From the NCBI GenBank assembly GCA_944387435.1, contig CALXEW010000016.1:1-40042 (forward strand): DNA of 40,042 nt, read 5' to 3'. The notes below the pieces were generated by a model. That model searched no databases and was not told the origin of the DNA. It saw only the letters and a list, made by a program, of their open reading frames with translations. Below are positions 15,240 through 21,396 of the stretch, piece after piece (the first letter of the stretch is position 1; each line of letters opens with the position of its first letter). The DNA is from an uncultured Clostridia bacterium. GTDB taxonomy: Bacteria; Bacillota; Clostridia; TANB77; CAG-508. Both the position numbers and the translations under genes were made by a program.

Positions 15240-15640
15240 CTACTCTTACTTCCCTGGGTTGAACAATCCGTTCTCCAATCGTGGCGGTAACTATTGGGAT
15301 AGGTCCAATGCCGGTTTGTTCTATTTCAACCGCACGAATGGCAATAGCAATTACAACAATGGGTTCCGTCCGGTGCTCGTAGCTACTCTGATACACAAAG
15401 ATTTGTAAGGAAATCTATCTCAGATGGGTAATATTTAAGGATATTACCGAGAGGAAGACTAAAACTTGTTCTATAACTATAAAATGAGAAAAGTTCTAGA
15501 AAAGTAAATGATTAAAAGCAACTAGATTTGTATCAAAGAAGTTTAATTCCTTTGACATAAGCATAGATTTTATGTCATAAACACATAAACAGTACGTGAT
15601 TGTTTTAGTAGCTTGTAGGAAGCGAAAATCCAAACGTATG
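15240..15640 (+). ncRNA. DGR template repeat (TR, 15240-15383) and its RNA flank
   Basis: The 144-nt TR has about 32 adenines by hand count, ten or more in AAC/AAT codons, the usual design that lets A-mutagenesis reach many residues without stops. The flank to about 15640 is conserved in both units and contains AGATTT-AAATCT and GGTAATAT-ATATTACC stems, expected for a template RNA region that binds the RT/Avd complex and primes cDNA synthesis. It is transcribed on the plus strand, convergent with the RT operon. Confidence 0.85.
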
Positions 15641-15648
15641 ATATCATT

Positions 15649-15676
15649 AAGAAGACTTTTAAAAGTCTTCTTTTAA
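15649..15676. terminator. terminator after the TR RNA
   Basis: A 24-nt perfect palindrome (AAGAAGACTTTT and its complement) followed by TTTAAG on the plus strand. It closes the template transcript and insulates it from the RT operon. Confidence 0.8.
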
Positions 15677-15681
15677 GATTT

Positions 15682-15709
15682 AAAAAAGATACTACTAAAA
15701 AGTAGTATC
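15682..15709 (-). terminator. terminator of the RT operon
   Basis: Minus strand: GATACTACT-TTTT-AGTAGTATC followed by six T. It overlaps the last codons of the RT gene. Confidence 0.8.
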
Positions 15710-16789
15710 AGTCATATCTTCTAACAAATTATTTTCAATATGTAAATCAGTAGAATTAGAATATATAAAATGACAACTATTAAGGACCTTTTGTTGTAAT
15801 TTATAAGAATTACAATGACTAGAATGTCCTAGCCAAGAATTAAGACTTTGCATAGTAAGTTCTAAATTTAAAGTACCATTATCATATTGTTTGTTCCATT
15901 TTTTTACATTTTTCTTTATTTTCTTTTTACTAGATAAACGCAATAATCTATGAGTTGTAAAAATACGATAACCACAAAAATTTACTCCCATTTTGTATGG
16001 ATAATATCTAGATTTATCATTTAATTCTATTTGTAAATTTTTTTCTAAAAAATCTTCTATAATCTTCTTTGTTTTTATACAATCTTCTTTAGTTTTTAAA
16101 AGTAGAATAAAATCATCCATATATCTTGTATAAAATTTAATCTTTAAGGTACGCTTTATAAATTGGTCAAATTCATTTAAATATATGTTAGCGAAAAATT
16201 GACTTGTATAATTTCCGATAGGAATACCAATTTGTGAGAAATCAGCAGAAGGATTTATGATAAGTGCTTTGGTTAAATTGAGTAAAGGTTTGTCACTAAT
16301 GTATTTTTCCATAATATTTAGTAGAATATGAGGGTTTATACTGTAAAAGAATTTTTTTATGTCACATTTTAGAACCCAAAAGTCTCCATAATTTCTTTTA
16401 AATATTTGCATTTGATGTTGAACTTCTTCTACGGCGTGGTGAGTACCTCTATTTTCTAAGCATGCAAAAGTTGTATTTATAAATCTAGGGACTATATAGG
16501 GCTTAATAAATTCTTCAATATACCATTGGTGAACAATTCTATCTCTGTAAGGTAGAGCTTTAATAGTTCTTTCTTTTGGTTCATAAACTTTAAAAGTAAA
16601 ATATTTTCCTATATGATATGTACCATTTTTTAGTTCATTCATTAAATTAATTATGTTATTTTCTAAATTTAATTCAAATTTAATAACTTCATTTTTATAA
16701 GCTTTGTGTTTTCTTGCACGTCTATGAGCTTGTAGCATTTTTTCAAAAGTAAGTTTTTTGTAAAATTCATTTTTTATCTTTTTTGGCAT
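15695..16789 (-). CDS. DGR reverse transcriptase
   Basis: Copies the template RNA into adenine-mutated cDNA. The 364-residue protein has the fingers/palm order of group II-like RTs: LPYRDRIVHQWY, LKCDIKKFFYSI (first catalytic Asp), IGIPIGNYTSQFFANIYL, FYTRYMDDFILL (catalytic Asp pair) and GVNFCGYRIF. The IGNYTSQ segment replaces the QGxxxSP motif of other RTs and marks the DGR class. Start ATG 16789 with AGGGGG 12 bp upstream is preferred to a TTG at 16819. It overlaps the avd end by 16 bp, so the two are probably translationally coupled. Confidence 0.95.
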   Translation of the reverse strand: MPKKIKNEFYKKLTFEKMLQAHRRARKHKAYKNEVIKFELNLENNIINLMNELKNGTYHIGKYFTFKVYEPKERTIKALPYRDRIVHQWYIEEFIKPYIVPRFINTTFACLENRGTHHAVEEVQHQMQIFKRNYGDFWVLKCDIKKFFYSINPHILLNIMEKYISDKPLLNLTKALIINPSADFSQIGIPIGNYTSQFFANIYLNEFDQFIKRTLKIKFYTRYMDDFILLLKTKEDCIKTKKIIEDFLEKNLQIELNDKSRYYPYKMGVNFCGYRIFTTHRLLRLSSKKKIKKNVKKWNKQYDNGTLNLELTMQSLNSWLGHSSHCNSYKLQQKVLNSCHFIYSNSTDLHIENNLLEDMTDTTF

Positions 16790-17169
16790 GAAATAATCCA
16801 ACCCCCTAACATGTTGCAAACATCAGTAATTAAATAGGACCAGCTTTCATAGTTTTTTACTGTAATATATTTATATTTATAGGATAATCTAGTTTGAACC
16901 TTTAATAAATTCAAGTTAATATCAAGCTCGTTTAAATATTTTAACTTATCTTTTTTATTATAGGATTTTATAGCATACATTAAATTTCTAAGTCCTACAT
17001 ATAAAGAATTTTTAATTTCTTTAACTAAAGAAAAATTTTCACATTTAGGGTATTTCCTTACAATATCATTTGAATAATAAATAAGCTCTAAATATTTTTG
17101 ATAAATTTTTAAACTTGTATTACTAGGTCTCTTTTCAGCTTCGTTCATGATTTTTTCTGGATTATTCAA
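16774..17169 (-). CDS. avd: Avd-like DGR accessory protein
   Basis: A 131-residue, mostly helical, Lys/Tyr-rich protein resembling the four-helix-bundle Avd (S23-like fold) that forms a pentamer, binds the RT and the template RNA and is needed for cDNA synthesis. Typical features: KIYQKYLELIYYSNDIVRKY in helix 1, SLVKEIKNSLYVGLRNLMYA in helix 2, and a C-terminal ESWSYLITDVCNMLGGWI. The likely start is TTG at 17169, overlapping the stop of the upstream gene (TTGA), with GGAG 10-12 bp before; ATG 17148 is an alternative. Confidence 0.88.
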   Translation of the reverse strand: MNNPEKIMNEAEKRPSNTSLKIYQKYLELIYYSNDIVRKYPKCENFSLVKEIKNSLYVGLRNLMYAIKSYNKKDKLKYLNELDINLNLLKVQTRLSYKYKYITVKNYESWSYLITDVCNMLGGWIISCQKR

Positions 17170-17585
17170 TTTTCAATCTCCTTTCTAATTTGCTCTGCTT
17201 GTGATATCAAATCGTCAATTAGGGAATAAGCTTCTCTAATAGATAGTTCATTTGCATTAATTGAGGTTAATTTTGTGATTAAATCTTTCATAGAAGAATT
17301 TGCTATGTAGTTTTTTGTAGGAATAGGAGTATCTATTAGTGAATCTACAATGTTTATATCTAAACCCAAACTTTTTGTTAGATTTATATATTTATTTAAA
17401 TTGTTTACAGGAAAACCACATTTTAAAATATTTTCATTTAGGTTTGTAAGACGTAAATTTAGAATACTTGACATTAATTTTGCATCTTCAGCCAAAAAGA
17501 TATAAAATATACCACTTTTAAATAGATAGATTTTAGAATTGTCTTCAGATTTCAATTCTAAATATCTTTTGTACATTTTACTCAT
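17166..17585 (-). CDS. MutS domain I-like DGR accessory protein
   Basis: First gene of the RT operon (139 residues, ribosome site GAAAGGAAA). The N-terminal 80 residues follow the pattern of MutS mismatch-recognition domain I: YKRYLELKSE, then IYLFKSGIFYIFLAEDAK (MutS: hydrophobic-xxGDFYELFxxDA), LNLRLTNLN, GFPVNNLNKYINLTKSLG and NIVD. The Phe-x-Glu mismatch motif reads FYIF, so base stacking may be kept but the Glu is absent. The C-terminal third is helical. No MutS clamp or ATPase domain is present. MutS-like small proteins have, to my recollection, been noted beside some DGRs; a role in binding mismatched cDNA/target duplex or blocking repair is inference. Confidence 0.7.
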   Translation of the reverse strand: MSKMYKRYLELKSEDNSKIYLFKSGIFYIFLAEDAKLMSSILNLRLTNLNENILKCGFPVNNLNKYINLTKSLGLDINIVDSLIDTPIPTKNYIANSSMKDLITKLTSINANELSIREAYSLIDDLISQAEQIRKEIEN

Positions 17586-17652
17586 ATTAAAATTTCCTTT
17601 CTTTTCAAATATTTTACATATTTTAGGACATTATAAAACAAAATAAAATAAA

Positions 17653-17695
17653 AATCAACCTTTTTAGGTTAATAAAATAGAACTAAAAGGTGATT
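17653..17695. promoter_or_regulatory. imperfect inverted repeat in the divergent intergenic region
   Basis: AATCAACCTTTTTAGGTT and AACTAAAAGGTGATT are near-complementary arms around AATAAAATAG, between the DGR operon start (17585) and the RHH gene (17767). It may be an operator for the RHH protein. Confidence 0.4.
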
Positions 17696-17766
17696 AAAAC
17701 CAGCAACAGCTTGTTATATAATATTTATAGCAAATTTAAATAGTTATTGATGTAGGAGATGAGGGT

Positions 17767-18108
17767 ATGGAGTGGTATGAAAGGTTTTATAAAAAAGAAA
17801 AATGGATAAAAAAATCTGTTGAAATTGAAGGGAATTTATATGACAAATTAAAAGAAATCTCAAACAAAGAGTTAGATGCTTCAATAAATAAGATTATAGA
17901 TGCATGTATAGACGATTTGGAAATAGGAGAAAAAGTTGTTATATATAGAAAGGAAAAAAATGAGATAAATGTAGCAAGGTCAATAATTATAAGAGAGTCT
18001 ATATATAAAAAACTGGAAGATTTAAGAGAAAAATATGGAATATCTATTTCAAAATTAGTAAATATAGCAATAAGAATAGGACTAGAAAGATATAGAAAGG
18101 AAGGTTAA
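17767..18108 (+). CDS. tandem ribbon-helix-helix DNA-binding protein
   Basis: A 113-residue protein that appears to hold two RHH (Arc/CopG-like) units: VEIEGNLYDKLKEISN with ASINKIIDACI (residues about 18-50), and SIIIRESIYKKLEDLREKYG with SISKLVNIAIRIGLE (about 75-108). Two units in one chain would give a pseudo-dimer. It is divergent from the DGR accessory operon with an inverted repeat in between, so control of the DGR and of itself is plausible. It is followed by a perfect palindromic terminator. No toxin partner is seen. Confidence 0.7.
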   Translation: MEWYERFYKKEKWIKKSVEIEGNLYDKLKEISNKELDASINKIIDACIDDLEIGEKVVIYRKEKNEINVARSIIIRESIYKKLEDLREKYGISISKLVNIAIRIGLERYRKEG

Positions 18109-18129
18109 AACCTTCCTAAATTATTTTTT
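18098..18129 (+). terminator. terminator of the RHH gene
   Basis: AGGAAGGTTAAAACCTTCCT is self-complementary and followed by AAATTATTTTTTTT. The tail overlaps the 3' end of sspH on the other strand. Confidence 0.85.
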
Positions 18130-18294
18130 TTCATACAAATCATTTATTGGAACATTTCTTTCTTCAAAATTATCAACAAAACCAACCTTAGCAATATCGC
18201 TGTTTACTCCTTGAATCCATACAACTCGCTCATTGTAAAACACATCACATTTTTCATCATGAGATAAAATATAATTTATTCTTTCTAGATTCAT
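18121..18294 (-). CDS. sspH: H-type small acid-soluble spore protein
   Basis: A 57-residue protein with TTTAGGAGG before its ATG. The pattern MNLERINYILSHDEKCDVFY, then RVVWIQGVNSDIAKVGFV and VPINDLYEKK, follows SspH, a minor small acid-soluble protein of forespores. It supports an endospore-forming host. It lies convergent to the RHH gene; the 140 bp upstream carries the nucleoside kinase promoter on the other strand. Expression would be expected from a forespore sigma factor, which I could not locate. Confidence 0.85.
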   Translation of the reverse strand: MNLERINYILSHDEKCDVFYNERVVWIQGVNSDIAKVGFVDNFEERNVPINDLYEKK

Positions 18295-18376
18295 ATGTAC
18301 CTCCTAAAAAATAATATTATTTTAAATATATCCAAAAACCAAAATGTTTATTCATTCATTTTTTCATTTTTAGAAT

Positions 18377-18405
18377 TTGACTAATATTAATATTTAGGAT
18401 AAAAT
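18377..18405 (+). promoter_or_regulatory. promoter of the nucleoside kinase gene
   Basis: -35 TTGACT (18377-18382), 17-bp spacer, -10 TAAAAT (18400-18405). Confidence 0.65.
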
Positions 18406-18438
18406 AAATAAGTAGACTACGTTTTTAGGAGGAAAATT

Positions 18439-20079
18439 ATGAAGATACAATACAAAGACAAAACGATTGAAGTTGAAAAGGGAAAAACTATAGAAGAAGT
18501 ATTTAAAAAGGAAATTGAAAAAAGTAAATATACAGTAATAGGTGCAATATATAATAATGAATACTTTTGTTTAGACAAGAAGATTGATGAAGATGGAAGA
18601 ATAGAATTGATAGATATTTCTACAAAAGAGGGATTAAGAGCATATAGAAGAACTTTAATATTTATATTTGCAAAAGCATTAAGAAAAATATTTCCTGATA
18701 ATAGAGCGACAGTAAATTATCAAATGGCAAATGCAATATATTGTGATATAGGTGATATTGAAGTAACAGAAGAAATTGTAAAAGAATTGAATAAAGAAAT
18801 GAGAGAAATAGTAGAAAAAGATTTACCAATAACATTAACTACTATGAATAGAGAAGAAGCAGAGAAGTTCTTCAAAGAGAAAAATACCAAAAGAGGAATT
18901 TTACAAATAGAACTAAAATCAAATAAAAAAATTTATATGAATTTTTGTGAAGATTATTTTAATTATTGCTATGGAATAATGGCAAATAGAACAGGAGTAA
19001 TAAAAACATTTAACGTAGTAAAATATGATAAAGGTTTAATAATTAGATATCCAAGTATAGAAGAACCAAATAAATTACCAAGTTTAATGCAAAACAAAAA
19101 ATTAAAATGGGCATTTGATGAATATAACGAAATACATAAAATACTTGGAATGAATGCTGTATATATGCTGAATGAATCTGTAAAACAAAAGAATATTAAA
19201 GATGTAATTATGATTGATGAAGCTTTACACGAAAAGAAAATAGCAAATATAGCGGATAAAATCGCAAAAGATAGGAAAATAAAAATGATATTAATTGCAG
19301 GACCTTCATCATCTGGAAAAACAACTTTTGCGCAAAGGTTAGGAATACAATTAAGAATAAATAAAATAAAACCAGTGACAATTTCAGTAGATAACTATTT
19401 TGTGGAAAGACAAGATACACCAAGAGATAAGGATGGAAAATACAATTTTGAAGCAATAGAAGCAATTGATTTAAAATTATTTAATGAGCATTTAACAAAA
19501 TTGTTAGCAGGTGAAGAAATAGAAATGCCACAATTTGATTTTGTAGAGGGAACTAAAAAATATAATGGAAATAAATTAAAGTTGAAAGAAGACGAAGTAT
19601 TAGTAATTGAAGGTATACACTGTTTAAATGATAAATTAACAAGTAGTATACCAAAAGAACAAAAGTTTAAAATATACATTAGTGCATTAACTGTTTTAAA
19701 TATGGATAGATACACTAAAGTATCATCTTCAGATGTTAGATTAATAAGAAGGATAGTAAGAGACTATCAATTTAGAGGGTATAAAGCAAAGCATACAATA
19801 GATGGATGGGCAAGTGTAACAAGAGGAGAAGTTGAAAATATATTTCCTTTTCAAGAAGATGCGGATGTAATATTTAATACATCATTAATTTATGAATTAG
19901 GAGTATTAAAAGGTTTGGCAACTCCAATGTTGAAAGAAATTACAAGAGACGAGCCAGAATATGCAGAAGCACAAAGATTACTTGGAATATTAAAATATAT
20001 TAGATCAATTCCAGCAAGTGAAGTTCCAACAAACTCATTGTTAAAAGAATTTGTTGGTGGAGGAGATTTTAAATATTAA
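18439..20079 (+). CDS. nucleoside (uridine) kinase with N-terminal TGS/ThrRS-like region
   Basis: A 546-residue protein. The N-terminus (YKDKTIEVEKGKTIEEVF) is a TGS-like domain, followed by a threonyl-tRNA-synthetase-like second domain (residues about 60-230), and then a P-loop kinase of the uridine kinase/phosphoribulokinase class: Walker A GPSSSGKTTF, then SVDNYFVERQDTPRD and VIEGIHCLN. The fusion is common in Clostridia and usually annotated as nucleoside kinase; pyrimidine salvage is the expected reaction but the physiological substrate is not established. Ribosome site AGGAGG before ATG 18439. A REP-like repeat begins 2 bp after the stop. Confidence 0.85.
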   Translation: MKIQYKDKTIEVEKGKTIEEVFKKEIEKSKYTVIGAIYNNEYFCLDKKIDEDGRIELIDISTKEGLRAYRRTLIFIFAKALRKIFPDNRATVNYQMANAIYCDIGDIEVTEEIVKELNKEMREIVEKDLPITLTTMNREEAEKFFKEKNTKRGILQIELKSNKKIYMNFCEDYFNYCYGIMANRTGVIKTFNVVKYDKGLIIRYPSIEEPNKLPSLMQNKKLKWAFDEYNEIHKILGMNAVYMLNESVKQKNIKDVIMIDEALHEKKIANIADKIAKDRKIKMILIAGPSSSGKTTFAQRLGIQLRINKIKPVTISVDNYFVERQDTPRDKDGKYNFEAIEAIDLKLFNEHLTKLLAGEEIEMPQFDFVEGTKKYNGNKLKLKEDEVLVIEGIHCLNDKLTSSIPKEQKFKIYISALTVLNMDRYTKVSSSDVRLIRRIVRDYQFRGYKAKHTIDGWASVTRGEVENIFPFQEDADVIFNTSLIYELGVLKGLATPMLKEITRDEPEYAEAQRLLGILKYIRSIPASEVPTNSLLKEFVGGGDFKY

Positions 20080-20080
20080 A

Positions 20081-20111
20081 GATGTTTTTTAGGACGGGCT
20101 CAAAAAACAGC
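20081..20111 (+). repeat. REP-like palindromic repeat, copy 2
   Basis: 31 nt with arms GATGTTTTTT and AAAAAACAGC; one arm base differs from the other copies. Centre AGGACGGGCTC. Located between the nucleoside kinase and the RNHCP gene. Confidence 0.85.
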
Positions 20112-20173
20112 TTTATAAAATTACTATATATTATAAAATGAAATATATTTAAAGAGGAGATTTAAATATTAAA

Positions 20174-20491
20174 ATGGAACATAAAAATTTTGTGAAAAAA
20201 GATGAAGAATTTATTTGCGAAAATTGTGGAAGGAAAGTTCCAAAATTAGGTTATTCTTCTAGAAATCATTGTCCATATTGTTTACATTCAAAACATGTTG
20301 ATATAAATCCAGGAGATAGACAAGAAACGTGCCATGGTGACTTGGAGCCTGTAAGTCTAGAAATTGATAGTAAAAAGGGTTATGTGATAGTGTTTAGATG
20401 TGAAAAATGTGGAGCAATTAGAAAAAATAAAGCAGCCAAAGATGATAATATGGACTTGTTGATAGATTTAAGTAGTAAGCAAATAATGTAA
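20174..20491 (+). CDS. RNHCP-domain zinc-ribbon protein
   Basis: A 105-residue protein with two Cys pairs, CENCGRK and CEKCGAI, flanking the family signature SRNHCPYCLHSKHVD, plus PGDRQETCHGDLEP. This is the RNHCP family, small proteins with several zinc ligands and no proven function. AGAGGAG lies about 14 bp before the ATG, rather far. The gene is bracketed by REP-like repeats at 20081 and 20493. Confidence 0.88.
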   Translation: MEHKNFVKKDEEFICENCGRKVPKLGYSSRNHCPYCLHSKHVDINPGDRQETCHGDLEPVSLEIDSKKGYVIVFRCEKCGAIRKNKAAKDDNMDLLIDLSSKQIM

Positions 20492-20492
20492 A

Positions 20493-20522
20493 GCTGTTTT
20501 TTGGGACGGGATCAAAAAACAG
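20493..20522 (+). repeat. REP-like palindromic repeat, copy 3 (left of RAYT)
   Basis: GCTGTTTTTTGGGACGGG then ATCAAAAAACAG. Same orientation as copies 1 and 2, inverted relative to the copy at 21358. Confidence 0.9.
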
Positions 20523-20573
20523 AAAAATATAGGGAATAGAAAATAGGGGCAAAATTTATTTAAAGAAAGCGAG

Positions 20574-21356
20574 ATGATTAAAATTTCAAGAGTAGCGAGA
20601 AAGATAAATAAAGCCTCTTTTTTTCATGTAATTGTACAAGGAATAAATAAAGAAAATATTTTTTTAAAAGAAAGAAATAAAAATCAGTATTTAAAATTAG
20701 TAAATAAATATTATGAAAAATATAATATAAAGATTATTGCATATTGTATAATGGATAATCATGCACATTTTCTCTTAAGTACTACTGAGCAAATACAAAA
20801 TTTATCAAAAGCAATGCATGACATAAATTGTTTATATGCAAGATATTACAATTATATGCAAAATGGAAGAAAAGGTTATGTTTTTAGGGATAGATATGTA
20901 AGTGAACCTATTACCAGTAAAAGATATTTTTTAAATTGCATAAAATATATACATATGAATCCAATAAAGGCAGGAATTATAAAAAAATGTGAAGAATATA
21001 AATATTCATCATATAATTATTATAAGCAAAAAAGTTTTAATAATGAATTAAAAGAAAATGAATATTTTTCAAAGAATGATTATAATGATATAATTAATAA
21101 TGTTTATACTGATTATGTTTTTTATGATATCGATGAAAACATAGATTATAAAGTAAGACAGGGTATTTCAGAATTTGTAAAAAAAGAACAAATAGATTTG
21201 TTCAAAGTTTTTTCAAATAGAGAGATTCTAATAAAGTTAATAAAATTTTTAAAAGATGTGAAAAAAGTAAAATATATACAAATAAGAAAAGTTTTAGATA
21301 TGACAAGAGGAACAATGGAAAGTATAGCTAAAAGGATAAGAGAAGATAATAAGTAA
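20574..21356 (+). CDS. REP-associated tyrosine transposase (RAYT, Y1/IS200-like)
   Basis: A 260-residue single-strand transposase of the Y1 HUH class. The N-terminus FHVIVQGINKENIFL is typical; the HUH-type metal motif reads NHAHFLL, and the presumed nucleophile Tyr lies in YARYYNYMQNGRKGYVFRDRY or the segment KYIHMNPIKAGI that follows. The C-terminal extension (residues 170-260) ends in a helix-turn-helix-like region (IRKVLDMTRGTMESIAKRI). The gene is framed by inverted copies of the REP-like repeat (20493-20522 and 21358-21388). RAYTs are domesticated relatives of IS200 that move REP sequences, not themselves, so this is the likely source of the five repeats in the window. Confidence 0.88.
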   Translation: MIKISRVARKINKASFFHVIVQGINKENIFLKERNKNQYLKLVNKYYEKYNIKIIAYCIMDNHAHFLLSTTEQIQNLSKAMHDINCLYARYYNYMQNGRKGYVFRDRYVSEPITSKRYFLNCIKYIHMNPIKAGIIKKCEEYKYSSYNYYKQKSFNNELKENEYFSKNDYNDIINNVYTDYVFYDIDENIDYKVRQGISEFVKKEQIDLFKVFSNREILIKLIKFLKDVKKVKYIQIRKVLDMTRGTMESIAKRIREDNK

Positions 21357-21357
21357 A

Positions 21358-21388
21358 GCTGTTTTTTGATCCCGTCCCAAAAAACAGC
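21358..21388 (-). repeat. REP-like palindromic repeat, copy 4 (right of RAYT, inverted)
   Basis: GCTGTTTTTTGATCCCGTCC then CAAAAAACAGC: the reverse complement of copy 3 apart from the end base. It starts 2 bp after the RAYT stop and may double as a terminator for the convergent genes. Confidence 0.9.
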
Positions 21389-21396
21389 TTGTATTT

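Larger units (their letters stand above)
14699..15638 (+). repeat. tandem duplication of the TR locus (two units, about 450 bp each)
   Basis: Unit A (14699-15149) and unit B (15188-15638) match from the hairpin, through TTAGGGATTAAACTGTAC, the 144-nt core and about 255 bp of downstream flank ending AAAATCCAAACGTATG. The flanks differ at only about ten positions by eye, while the core differs at 17. This contrast shows that the core was changed by a separate process. Confidence 0.85.
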
